From assembly GCA_036741235.1 (NCBI GenBank), contig DAINSQ010000028.1, forward strand, positions 1 to 36,095: a DNA stretch of 36,095 nucleotides. The letters are read 5' to 3'. The position numbers and the translations under genes are program-made. A model generated the notes under the pieces. That model was not told the origin of the DNA, searched no databases, and saw only the letters and a program-made list of their open reading frames with translations. This DNA is from JABWBR01 sp036741235 (lineage in GTDB: Bacteria; Bacteroidota; Bacteroidia; Chitinophagales; Saprospiraceae). Below, one piece after another: positions 13,848 through 22,705 of this stretch; the first letter of the stretch is position 1, and each line of letters begins with the position of its first letter.

Positions 13848-16643
13848 TCAGAACCGCATTAAATATTCGGTAAGGTTGGCGTCGGATGGCAGGCCGAGTT
13901 TGTGGCGGAGGCGGTAGCGTTTATTTTCCACGCCCCGGATAGAAATATTGAGTAGGGGGGCAATTTCCTTGGAGGCCAGGTTCATTTTGAGATAAGCGGC
14001 CAGCCGCAGGTCGCCGGGGGTGAGTTCGGGGTGTTGTTCTTTTAATTGTTTGAAAAATACCTCGTGTACCTGGTTAAAATTGGTTTCGAAAACCTGCCAA
14101 TCGTGTTCGCTTTCAAGGTGGACGTCGATGAGGTGGATAAGGCGGTGGTGGTATTTATCGGGTAAACGAGTACCCAAATCGCTTTTGATCATATTGAGCT
14201 CCTCTTTTATTTGCATGAGGATCTCATTTTTTCGCACAAGATTAAAAGTCGAATTGGCCAATTCCTGGCTTTTATTGATTATATCGCTTTGCAATTGTTC
14301 GTTGCGGACTTTGATCCGCTCTTGTTGCAATTGGCGTTCTTTCTCCAACTCCATCTGTCGACTGTGTCTTTCGAAGCGCCGTTGATTCCAGGTCAGGAAC
14401 GCGGCGAGCAGGGCAAGCGCAACGCCCACCAGCAGTATTCTTGCCCATACCGTATCGTACCAGTGCGGGGTTATTTCAAAAGTCACAAGCTGTACCGCAT
14501 TCGACAAATTGGCGCGCACCTCGAAGGTGTATTTGCCTGGCGGTAGGTTGGTGAATTCCCTGGCGGTATTTTCGCTCCAGGCCGACCATTCATCCTGAAA
14601 CCCAATCAGACGGCTCTGAAAAAGAGCGCTTTGCGAATAAAAAGGCAGTGAAAAAATGAAGCGAAGGCTGTTTTGCGCCGGCGCCAGCTTTAGAAATTGC
14701 CGATTATCGCCGGAGAAAGTCTGTGCGGCATTGAGCAATTCGATTCGGCTAATGAGAGGCGCCGGTATCGCTTTGCGATTGGATGTTGACAAGGGTTGTT
14801 GAAGCAGCGCATAACCGTTGTCGAGACAGAACAGATAAGTTGTATTGTCGAGCGCTATGATGCGTTCAAAATCGGGTACCAGGCTTACCGGCAGTTGGCC
14901 CAGCAACTCGCCTCGCCGATACCATTCCAGGTGGTTGGGGTAGGCCTTGAACCACTCCTGGTTGCGCCCCTGGATTAACCTGAAATTGCCTCCGGTCAGA
15001 CTGACGCCCATATATTCGGTGATAGGCGTTAGTCGTTCACGGGTTTCTTCCCATTCCAGCAATAGCGTATCGGCCTGAATTAGTAATTTTTCGTAGAGTT
15101 GTACAATTCTGATTTTATAAGAAGTTGGCAAGCCGTCGCTGTCATTGAGTTCGCGGCGCTTGGTAATGCTTTGCAGGGTTGAATCTAATTCAATAATATA
15201 CAATCCTTTGTATTGATTGGCGGCAAGGATTTTTTTATTGCCATCGATACCAATAAAACGGACAGGCTCCACAAACCCCTTTACGCGGTGCGAAAGCCGG
15301 CGATTGCCCTGGCCGTCTTTTCCCAGAAATACCAGCCCGGTATAGGTTGCTTGCAATAACAGCTCGCTGCCGGGCCAGGGCAGGAGTTGCCAACCGCCGG
15401 TAATGGGTGATATGGCGGCAGCGGCAAGGCCGTTGATGGAAAAGGTACCGTCATTGTGGCCGCAGAGCAGGGTAGGGCCGTCTTGATAAAGTTCCCAGAC
15501 TTGTCCTTGCGTGAGGGCTACCAATTGAAAGTCGGCGTTATTCTTTTTGGCATAAAGCCCCTGGTTGGTGCCGGCGTAAAATAGTCCCTGATGATTAGCG
15601 GCGGCATAAACGGCGCCTATCTTGCCGCTTCGATCCTGATAATAGGTGAGGGGGTCGGAAAGCGCGATGAGGTCTACGCCTTTGTCGAGCCCCACCCACA
15701 CATCGCCGGCGCTATCCTGGTGTAGAGCCAGGACGGTATTGTTTTGCAGACCATTTTTTTGATTGAAAGAGTAAATGATCTGCCCTTTTTCGTTGAGCAG
15801 ATAGACGCCGTTGAGTATCGTGCCAATGGCGATCCAGCCGTTGCGGAGCAATATTGCCTTGTTGAGTTGAAAGGCGCTTAGGGTAGCTTGTGCGGGGGTA
15901 GACCAGGGCTGGAAGGACCGGCCGTCATATGTGTATATACCGTGTTTATCCGTGCATACCAGCCATTGACTGCCGTGTTGCAACACAGCAATAACCCGGG
16001 TAGCGGCAAATAATTCGCTGCCTGTAATAAAGCGAAACCCCTCCGACGGCGTCCAGCGATACAAACCTTTGCCGATTACCGGCGCTACCAGGTCTTTGCC
16101 GACGGCCTGCAGGAACATAATATTATCTGGGGGAAGGATTTCTTCAACAGCCTGTGCGTGATAGCGATAGATCACGCCGAACGATTGAAAAAATACAGAT
16201 TGCTCGTGAGGGAGGATATGCCAGATTTCTTCTTTGGCAATACGCTCGTTTTGAATACGCAGGCTCAGCGAGTGGTATTGCAGTTGGCCGGTTTTTGGGT
16301 GAGGCGCCCAATAGCCGAATTCGCCGAAGCCGCCGCAGTATACGTTGCCGGTGTTATCGCAATATACGCTGCGCACAATTTGCCGGTTGGGCAATTTGTA
16401 GGTTTGCCAGCGCGCGCCGTCGTATTCAATCAGCCCGTCATTGTTGCCAAAATAAAGCCGTTTGCCGGGCGACTGGCCGATGGCCCACATTTGATTTTGC
16501 GCCTTATAGGCGGTTTTTGAAAAATTGACAATGCGCGGTAAAGTGCTGTTTTCGCTTTTTGTAAAAAAGGGAAACAGACACCAAAGCGCCATGAGGATGA
16601 GGCGGTTTTTTACAGCTGCTGCGTTTCGTTTTGAACCCGGCAT
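13848..16643 (-). CDS. Membrane-tethered one-component regulator: beta-propeller, Y_Y_Y and LuxR HTH
   Basis: A 931-residue protein. A signal or anchor segment spans residues 13-28, and a long periplasmic beta-propeller region contains repeats such as LYFGNNDGLIEYDGARW and GDVWVGLDKGVDLIAL. A Y_Y_Y domain lies at about 660-730 (SRLIGFQDEWSAWSENTARE, FTNLPPGKYTFEVRA), one transmembrane helix at about 735-753 (ILLVGVALALLAAFLTW) and a coiled coil at about 755-825. The C-terminal LuxR/GerE-type HTH is at 870-931 (LTPGDLRLAAYLKMNLASKE, ISIRGVENKRYRLRHKLGL). There is no histidine kinase or receiver domain. It probably senses a periplasmic signal, perhaps glycan-derived, and acts directly on DNA from the membrane. 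The target genes are unknown. It is divergent from mscS. Confidence 0.9.
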   Translation of the reverse strand: MPGSKRNAAAVKNRLILMALWCLFPFFTKSENSTLPRIVNFSKTAYKAQNQMWAIGQSPGKRLYFGNNDGLIEYDGARWQTYKLPNRQIVRSVYCDNTGNVYCGGFGEFGYWAPHPKTGQLQYHSLSLRIQNERIAKEEIWHILPHEQSVFFQSFGVIYRYHAQAVEEILPPDNIMFLQAVGKDLVAPVIGKGLYRWTPSEGFRFITGSELFAATRVIAVLQHGSQWLVCTDKHGIYTYDGRSFQPWSTPAQATLSAFQLNKAILLRNGWIAIGTILNGVYLLNEKGQIIYSFNQKNGLQNNTVLALHQDSAGDVWVGLDKGVDLIALSDPLTYYQDRSGKIGAVYAAANHQGLFYAGTNQGLYAKKNNADFQLVALTQGQVWELYQDGPTLLCGHNDGTFSINGLAAAAISPITGGWQLLPWPGSELLLQATYTGLVFLGKDGQGNRRLSHRVKGFVEPVRFIGIDGNKKILAANQYKGLYIIELDSTLQSITKRRELNDSDGLPTSYKIRIVQLYEKLLIQADTLLLEWEETRERLTPITEYMGVSLTGGNFRLIQGRNQEWFKAYPNHLEWYRRGELLGQLPVSLVPDFERIIALDNTTYLFCLDNGYALLQQPLSTSNRKAIPAPLISRIELLNAAQTFSGDNRQFLKLAPAQNSLRFIFSLPFYSQSALFQSRLIGFQDEWSAWSENTAREFTNLPPGKYTFEVRANLSNAVQLVTFEITPHWYDTVWARILLVGVALALLAAFLTWNQRRFERHSRQMELEKERQLQQERIKVRNEQLQSDIINKSQELANSTFNLVRKNEILMQIKEELNMIKSDLGTRLPDKYHHRLIHLIDVHLESEHDWQVFETNFNQVHEVFFKQLKEQHPELTPGDLRLAAYLKMNLASKEIAPLLNISIRGVENKRYRLRHKLGLPSDANLTEYLMRF

Positions 16644-16677
16644 GGATAAAGATCGTAATTTGGCCGTGCTTTTACAA

Positions 16678-16685
16678 CAAATTTA
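16678..16685 (-). promoter_or_regulatory. Candidate -7 element TAAATTTG for the Y_Y_Y/LuxR regulator
   Basis: On the minus strand TAAATTTG matches TAnnTTTG exactly and lies 35 bp upstream of the ATG at 16643. No TTG is found at the usual -33 distance. Confidence 0.3.
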
Positions 16686-16822
16686 CAACGAAACCGCTTA
16701 GCGCCGCAGATTGTTGACATTATCAAACCCAAAAAACAGAGCGGCGATGATGTGCGTTTATATATAATGCCGCAATTTTGCAATTATTCAAGTCAACCTG
16801 TAGAGTATACAGTATAACGAAA

Positions 16823-17674
16823 ATGACGGTAACAAGAGTATTAAAAATAGTGGCGCTTATTGCCCTGATCATTTTGCGATGGAGCCAGCACACCTGGATC
16901 GATAACTGGGCGCCTAACCAGCATCTTCTGGCAATTCTGATTCAATTCCTGTTGTTCGCATTTGCCGCCAATGTAGCCGTGATGGCCCTCTCCTGGCTAT
17001 ATCGCAGACGCAAAGGCATGAAGAGCAGACAGATCGATAATGTGGTGCTTGGCCTGGAAAATATTTACTACATTTTACTTACCGTAGCGGCTATTCTGAC
17101 GCTTTTTTCACTGATGGGCATCGCCCCCCAGGAATTGCTTACCAGCCTTAGTATCGCCGCCGCTGCTATCGCTATTATTTCTAAAGATTTTATTACCGAT
17201 GTGATCAGCGGTATTATCATTAGTTTTTCAAGAGAAATCTCTATTGACGACTACGTGAAAATCGGCGAGCATAAGGGCAAGGTGATCGATCTCACGATCA
17301 ATAAAGTCGCGTTGTTGAATGAAGATGACGACGTGATTTTTATCCCAAATACCAAATTTTATGCCAGCGAAGTGGTGAATTACACCAAACGGGAGATCCG
17401 CAAGGTCAATATTGAATTTGAAGTCAATATTAACTCTTTTACCACTATAGAAGAACTCGAAACCGACCTCATCCGTACCCTCGGCGACTTCAAGGAGCAT
17501 ATCGTGCCTAATTCTTTCCACTTGAAAATCGTGGATTTGCGCAAAGACAGCCTCGATCTCAAGTTCCAATATGTGGTAGACCGCCGCGACCGCGACCTTG
17601 AACGGGAAATCCGCAAAAAGACGGTGCGCCAGGTGTTGAATTTTGTGAAAAATAATCTGGCGAAAGCAGGATAG
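16823..17674 (+). CDS. mscS: MscS-type mechanosensitive channel
   Basis: A 283-residue inner-membrane protein. Three hydrophobic segments lie at about residues 6-22, 33-58 and 75-100, followed by the pore-lining helix SLSIAAAAIAIISKDFITDV at about 108-130. The MscS beta domain follows (GIIISFSREISIDDYVKIGE, NKVALLNEDDDVIFIPNTKF) and a mixed alpha/beta C-terminal domain. It would open under membrane tension to release solutes. The ATG at 16823 starts directly before the first membrane helix. It is divergent from the regulator gene, with a 179-bp shared upstream region. Confidence 0.92.
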   Translation: MTVTRVLKIVALIALIILRWSQHTWIDNWAPNQHLLAILIQFLLFAFAANVAVMALSWLYRRRKGMKSRQIDNVVLGLENIYYILLTVAAILTLFSLMGIAPQELLTSLSIAAAAIAIISKDFITDVISGIIISFSREISIDDYVKIGEHKGKVIDLTINKVALLNEDDDVIFIPNTKFYASEVVNYTKREIRKVNIEFEVNINSFTTIEELETDLIRTLGDFKEHIVPNSFHLKIVDLRKDSLDLKFQYVVDRRDRDLEREIRKKTVRQVLNFVKNNLAKAG

Positions 17675-17793
17675 TAAGTTAAGTTGGATTGTTGGGTGCT
17701 TGAACTGTAAAACTTTGCGAACCCGTGAGTTTCACTTGTCTCGTGATCCCAAGCCCGTTAGTATCGCTAACAAATGCCCCGCGATTTATGAAT

Positions 17794-19506
17794 TTACCCA
17801 AACCGTTCCAACTGTATCCCTACCAGCGCTTGTAACATTTGCAGCGCCAGTATTTTGGCTTCTTCAGACTGAAATCCTTTATCCATAAAATAATCTTCGA
17901 GGCGGACTTGCGACTGGAAGTAGGCGATCTTGAAGGCCGTCACCATTTGCTGGTGTAGCGGATCTTTGGCGGCCCAGATGTTGAGCCCGTCCCATACCTG
18001 TTGATTCCAGTTTTCTACGAGGCGTTGCTCTTCCCTGGCAGGCGATTTTGTCGTGGTCAGCAATTGGGATCGCTGAGTCGCAGCCAGGCTGGTTTTGGCA
18101 ACTTCTGCTTTTTTTCCGGAATTCATATCTGAGGCAATGGCCAACATGGTCTGGATTTCTTCCCACTGCGACAATGGATCGCAGGCTTTCAGGCGGAATT
18201 CGCCCGCGGGGAAGGCTGCGGCAGCCGCAGTTGCTTTGCCCGACTGGCGCGGATAGCGCTCGTTCATCCAACAGGGCACGGAATAGTTGTGGTCGGGAGC
18301 GCAATGTATGTAGTATAGATGCATGATGAGTTGATCCAAATCCTGGTAGGCATAGGTAGCGCGATAATCAAAAGGCGGTTGTGTCTTGAAAGGCCTGTTG
18401 CCGTAAGTGGCTTTTATGGCGTTGTTCATAAGCCTGTTGACTTCGTTGTCGGCGCCCAGTTGGGTGAAAAGCAGGTAGGCCCGGTAGGCCTGGGCAATCG
18501 GCGTTGTTGAACTCTCCAAAACCATAATTGCCGAAGGGTCGCTGTGCAGATTGTTGATGGCTTGCTGCAACCTGTCGTTAACCTCCGTCTCTCCAAGCTG
18601 CCCCAGCAACGTGTATTTTCGCAATTCCCTGTTGCTCTGTTTGGCGGTTTCATATGCCTTGGCCGTTCCAGAACCGTAAAAACCATCAACACTGCTGCTG
18701 TAATAACCTTCGGCTTTGAGGATTTTTTGCAGTTCCAGCGCAGAACGCCGTTTTATGTTGGAACGTATTGCCGGCCGTTCGGCTTTTTTTTCAGCAACGG
18801 CAGCAGTGGCCGGCGGATTTGTATACGGGGTTTTTACCGTCAAACGCCCGCTTTCTTCATAGGATTGCGGCACGTCAACCGGCGTAATACGCGAAGCCGG
18901 CTGCTGCTGCTGCGCCGTGCGCTTGGGAGGTTGCTTGTCCAGTACCAGGGGTATCAACGGTTTTTTGACGCCGGTTTCAAATGAGGTGATGGCAAATAAG
19001 GTGGTGCTATTCACATTTCTGACAAATGCGTCTTTGTATCCCATCTGCTGAATGCGGTTGAGTTCCCGCTTGGCCGCTTCTATATTGGCATAAGGCGCCG
19101 TAGTGATTTTTATTTTGTCGCCGGTTGCCGTGCCGTAAAGGTCGCCCACTTGTTGCAGCTTCTCCCATTCAATGGCCTTGCCGGCATCGCGGGTGGCTAA
19201 TTGAATCACCGGCAGATTGCGACCCTCCGACAGGCGCATTTCCATGGTCACGGCGTTGCCATAACCCCGCTGACGCAACGTGGCCGTCACTTTGTCGGCA
19301 TCCGCCTGGTTGTCGTATCCGCCTACAAATACCCGGTATACATTGTCGGCGCTTACTTCGGCATATACAAATCCCAGATCGCGTACGCCATCAAAATCCT
19401 GCGATTGCGCATTGAGGAATATGCCTGCCTGCGCGGTAAAATGCCGCTGAGCCATCAAGGCTATCGAGATGCCGCAAAATAAGAGCAACAATGTTATCTT
19501 TTTCAT
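17794..19506 (-). CDS. Secreted protein with SPOR-like repeats and a peptidoglycan-binding-like domain
   Basis: A 570-residue protein with a signal peptide (MKKITLLLLFCGISIALMAQ), so it is periplasmic or surface-located. The N-terminal third has two SPOR-like segments: YRVFVGGYDNQADADKVTAT, continuing LRQRGYGNAV, and IKITTAPYANIEAAKRELNR, continuing QQMGYKDAFV. A PG_binding_1-like stretch follows (ALELQKILKAEGYYSSSVDG) after a Pro/Gln-rich linker. The remaining roughly 250 residues (with IHCAPDHNYSVPCWMNERYP) match no family I know. Binding to peptidoglycan or denuded glycan strands is a reasonable guess, and the rest is unknown. The start at 19506 places the signal peptide at the N-terminus. 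Confidence 0.8.
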   Translation of the reverse strand: MKKITLLLLFCGISIALMAQRHFTAQAGIFLNAQSQDFDGVRDLGFVYAEVSADNVYRVFVGGYDNQADADKVTATLRQRGYGNAVTMEMRLSEGRNLPVIQLATRDAGKAIEWEKLQQVGDLYGTATGDKIKITTAPYANIEAAKRELNRIQQMGYKDAFVRNVNSTTLFAITSFETGVKKPLIPLVLDKQPPKRTAQQQQPASRITPVDVPQSYEESGRLTVKTPYTNPPATAAVAEKKAERPAIRSNIKRRSALELQKILKAEGYYSSSVDGFYGSGTAKAYETAKQSNRELRKYTLLGQLGETEVNDRLQQAINNLHSDPSAIMVLESSTTPIAQAYRAYLLFTQLGADNEVNRLMNNAIKATYGNRPFKTQPPFDYRATYAYQDLDQLIMHLYYIHCAPDHNYSVPCWMNERYPRQSGKATAAAAAFPAGEFRLKACDPLSQWEEIQTMLAIASDMNSGKKAEVAKTSLAATQRSQLLTTTKSPAREEQRLVENWNQQVWDGLNIWAAKDPLHQQMVTAFKIAYFQSQVRLEDYFMDKGFQSEEAKILALQMLQALVGIQLERFG

Positions 19507-19538
19507 ATTGGATTGTTTTTCCGGTTTATCTGCTATCG

Positions 19539-19562
19539 CAAATGTATTACTTCCCAAAGTTA
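19539..19562 (-). promoter_or_regulatory. Two candidate -7 elements upstream of the SPOR-like gene
   Basis: On the minus strand TAACTTTG (19562-19555) and TACATTTG (19546-19539) both match TAnnTTTG exactly and lie 49 and 33 bp upstream of the ATG at 19506. Neither has a clear -33 TTG, so which one is used, if either, cannot be decided. Confidence 0.3.
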
Positions 19563-19675
19563 TTTAACGCAGGCTGTATTGTCCTAATTATACGAATAAA
19601 ATTAAACCGACAACCCATAACCGACTGCCGGCAACTTTTTTAACTTTATTAATGTTTAAACAATAAAATTTTTGC

Positions 19676-20539
19676 ATGAAATTCAGAACCGTAGCGAATA
19701 TCATACAAGGCGAACCCATGCAAATGGGGCGTACGGCCATCAAACAAGCACTGCCGACAGCCCGGGTACAGCAAATCGACCCCTTTTTGCTTTTACACCA
19801 TTTCGGCCCCACAACGGCAGCGCCAGGCGAAGACCCGCTTGCCGTGGGCCCTCACCCGCATAGAGGTTTTGAGCCCGTCACATTTTTGTACAGCGGAGGC
19901 ATTCGCCATCGCGACAGCCGTGATAACACCGGTTGGCTTAACGGCGGCGACGTACAATGGATGACGGCGGGGCGAGGTATTATTCACAGTGAAACGGCTT
20001 CGCCCCAATTCGTGGAAACAGGCGGCGTATTGGAGGGCATCCAATTGTGGATCAACCTCCCTAAAGCGCATAAAATGACTCAACCCGACTACCAGGATAT
20101 CAAGTCGGAACAAATACCGGCCTGGAATTCACCCGACGGCCTGGTTACATTGAGGCTTGTTGCCGGCAAATACCAGGGCATGACTGGCCCGGCCCGGACT
20201 TTCACCCCCGTCCTCGCCCTGCAAGTAAGCCTGGATACCGGCGGCGCCCTGGATGTCGAGTTGCCTGCCGACTACAACGCCTTTTTCTATATCCTCAATG
20301 GCGAAGTGGAGCTCAATAACAATTTTTCTTACGGCGAGGGCGCCCTTATCCATTTGCGCAACGACGGCGAAGGTATTCGCCTTAGCGGGTTGGCGCCCAG
20401 TCGTATTCTGGTACTCTCCGGCCAACCTATCGACGAACCGGTAGCCCAATACGGCCCTTTTGTAATGAATACTCAAACCGAACTGCTGGAGGCTATGCGC
20501 GATTACCAGATGGGTAAAATGGGCGTTTATATTGATTGA
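19676..20539 (+). CDS. Pirin family protein
   Basis: A 287-residue bicupin protein. The N-terminal cupin carries the four metal ligands His60 and His62 (HPHRGFE) and His104 and Glu106 (GRGIIHSE). The C-terminal cupin contains the pirin_C pattern around YNAFFYILNGEVELN. Some bacterial pirins act as quercetin dioxygenases and others bind metabolic enzymes. The sequence does not decide which applies here. The TGA stop directly abuts the stop codon of the convergent cyclase gene, with no base between them. Confidence 0.93.
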   Translation: MKFRTVANIIQGEPMQMGRTAIKQALPTARVQQIDPFLLLHHFGPTTAAPGEDPLAVGPHPHRGFEPVTFLYSGGIRHRDSRDNTGWLNGGDVQWMTAGRGIIHSETASPQFVETGGVLEGIQLWINLPKAHKMTQPDYQDIKSEQIPAWNSPDGLVTLRLVAGKYQGMTGPARTFTPVLALQVSLDTGGALDVELPADYNAFFYILNGEVELNNNFSYGEGALIHLRNDGEGIRLSGLAPSRILVLSGQPIDEPVAQYGPFVMNTQTELLEAMRDYQMGKMGVYID

Positions 20540-22639
20540 TTATTTTTTCGGGAAATTCATCTTTTCGACCAGCCCACTGAATCGCTGTTGATTTCGAAGT
20601 GGGGACCAAAATGGGTCTATGTCAATGGAAATCAGCCAGTTGGCGTGAAGCCGGTAGGAATTCTCCAGCAGGCTGAGCGCTTTTTCCGGCTGGTTAAGGC
20701 TCAGATAAGCCATTGCCAATTCTACCGGCGCAGTTTCTTTGATCGGCCGGGATTGTAACAATTGATCAACAATGCCCTGGGCCGCTTTGGCCTCGCCGGT
20801 TTTCGCCTTGGCCATCGCCAGGTGGAGCCGCGTCCAGTCTTCACCCCCGGATGCCTCATCACTTTGCTGAAAGTACTTTACAGATTCGCTGTATTGACCG
20901 CGAGTATAGGCTGTTAACCCCAAAATCCAGTGCGTTTCGCTATTGGATGGATACATTTTGAGCATGTCCTTGCCCACTTTTTCGGCACGTTCAAATTGTC
21001 CTGCCATTCGCAATATATCGGCAAGATCGATGTTGTATTCCAGATTAAAAGGATCGAGGTCAACGGCTTTTTGTATTTGCCCAATAGCCTGGTCAAAATC
21101 ACCGGCAATGGCATGGTACCAGCCCAGGTCGAGGTATGCCCGGGCCTCCGAAGGGTTGTGCCTTATGGCCAATTCCAATGAAGCTCGCGCTTCCTCCCAC
21201 TTCCAGTCATACCAAAGATCTACCGCCCCCATCACAGCATGGGCATAGGCCAGCGTACTGTCGTATCGCAGGGCCTGTTGCGCAAACGACCTGGCTTGAG
21301 GGAAAGCCTGGTGCGAGGGAAGCATATTGCTCCACGCCTGCCATAAAAAGGTATTGCCCAAGCCGGCATACGCCAGTGCAAACTGCGAGTCGAGCGCTAT
21401 GGCCTCGCTGAAAAAGGCCATGGCCTGCTCAACGCCCGCAGCGCGCTGGCTCAACATGTATTTGCCTCGAAGGTAGGACTCGTATGCCGCCTGATTTTTT
21501 GTGCTGCGTTTGACCAGCGATTTTTGTTGGTCTTCTACCAGAATGCCCGCCAATTGTTGTACTACGGCCTGTGCAATTTCTTCCTGGATGGAAAAAATGT
21601 CGCTGAGCTGCCTGTCGTATGTCGACGACCATAAGTGAAACCCGTCATTGGCGTCAATGAGCTGTGCCGTGATCCGCAATTGGTCGCCCGATTTTCGAAC
21701 ACTGCCTTCCAATACGGTCGTAACGCCCAACTGACTGCCGATTTCCCTGACATCGGTTTTTTCATCCCGGAATGAAAACGACGAAGTACGCCCGGCTACG
21801 CGCAATCCGTTGACCTGCGTAAGGGCATTGAGAATTTCTTCGGCTATGCCGTCGCCAAAATAGGCCTGATCCCGCTCCGGACTTAAATCTTTAAACGGCA
21901 ATACGGCAATAGATGGGGTCACACCGTCTGCTGCGCCGGCAGTTGCGCCGCTTTTGAATAGACCGTTGTGCTGTAATATGAAAAACAAGACGATTGCCAA
22001 GGCAGCAATTCCCGCAAACGGCAGTATTTTTCCCGCAAATGAAGGTAAACGCTCGCCTTTTGCATCGCCTTTCGGAATATTAAACTCCCCGCGCTTGAGC
22101 GAGGGAAACCCGTCGCCCGCAAGGCCGTAAATCGCCATCGGGCGTTCAACATTTTTTAAACTGAATTTCCCGATCTCAACGGTGCGAAATTCAGGATGGC
22201 TCCTGATGTCTTCCCATACCCGGGCAGTGAATAATACCGCGCCCGGGGGCGCCAAAGTCTGTACCCTGGAAGCAAGATTGACGCCATCACCGTACAACTC
22301 GTCATCCTCCCTTACTACATCCCCAATGTGGATGCCGATGCGCAGCGGCACCCGGGGCGCCTCCCGCAATGCCAGTTGAATTTCTCGCGCACACCCCACG
22401 GCCTCTACCGCACTGGCAAAGATGCTTAAACTGCCGTCGCCGTAATGCTGCAAAATTTCCCCCTGATGAGCGGCAACGCGCTCACCCAACACCTGCCGGT
22501 AACGCTTGACCCGCGCTACAGCATCGGCTTCGTCTTTTTGCATCATGGCCGTATAACCCATGATATCTGAAAACATTATGGCTGCTAGTCGACGTCCGGA
22601 CGCCATGCTTTCTGGTTTTGCGAGGCTAAAATTAAGCAT
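20540..22639 (-). CDS. Class III nucleotidyl cyclase with TolB-like and TPR domains
   Basis: A 699-residue protein. The N-terminal cyclase homology domain (residues 15-180) keeps the metal aspartates Asp25 (FSDIMGYT) and Asp68 (YGDGS) and the transition-state pair Asn121 and Arg125 (DGVNLASRV), so it is probably catalytic. One transmembrane helix lies at about 207-224. A TolB N-terminal-like segment at about 243-370 (IAVLPFKDLSPERDQAYFGD, VEGS-like VLEGSVRKSGDQL) precedes TPR repeats to the end (for example ALAYAGLGNTFLWQAWS, ARAYLDLGWYHAIAGDFDQA). This arrangement is widespread in Bacteroidota and Alphaproteobacteria. It probably makes cAMP (or cGMP) in response to an unknown periplasmic cue. 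A shorter start at 22606 is possible. Confidence 0.9.
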   Translation of the reverse strand: MLNFSLAKPESMASGRRLAAIMFSDIMGYTAMMQKDEADAVARVKRYRQVLGERVAAHQGEILQHYGDGSLSIFASAVEAVGCAREIQLALREAPRVPLRIGIHIGDVVREDDELYGDGVNLASRVQTLAPPGAVLFTARVWEDIRSHPEFRTVEIGKFSLKNVERPMAIYGLAGDGFPSLKRGEFNIPKGDAKGERLPSFAGKILPFAGIAALAIVLFFILQHNGLFKSGATAGAADGVTPSIAVLPFKDLSPERDQAYFGDGIAEEILNALTQVNGLRVAGRTSSFSFRDEKTDVREIGSQLGVTTVLEGSVRKSGDQLRITAQLIDANDGFHLWSSTYDRQLSDIFSIQEEIAQAVVQQLAGILVEDQQKSLVKRSTKNQAAYESYLRGKYMLSQRAAGVEQAMAFFSEAIALDSQFALAYAGLGNTFLWQAWSNMLPSHQAFPQARSFAQQALRYDSTLAYAHAVMGAVDLWYDWKWEEARASLELAIRHNPSEARAYLDLGWYHAIAGDFDQAIGQIQKAVDLDPFNLEYNIDLADILRMAGQFERAEKVGKDMLKMYPSNSETHWILGLTAYTRGQYSESVKYFQQSDEASGGEDWTRLHLAMAKAKTGEAKAAQGIVDQLLQSRPIKETAPVELAMAYLSLNQPEKALSLLENSYRLHANWLISIDIDPFWSPLRNQQRFSGLVEKMNFPKK

Positions 22640-22654
22640 TTCCCCTCTATTCCC

Positions 22655-22662
22655 TAACTTTG
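22655..22662 (+). promoter_or_regulatory. Candidate -7 element TAACTTTG before the GH3-family gene
   Basis: This is an exact TAnnTTTG match 43 bp upstream of the ATG at 22706, in the short divergent region with the cyclase gene. No -33 TTG lies at the usual spacing. Confidence 0.3.
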
Positions 22663-22705
22663 TGGCATATTGATGATCTGACTGTCTGTTTTTAAATATT
22701 CAATT

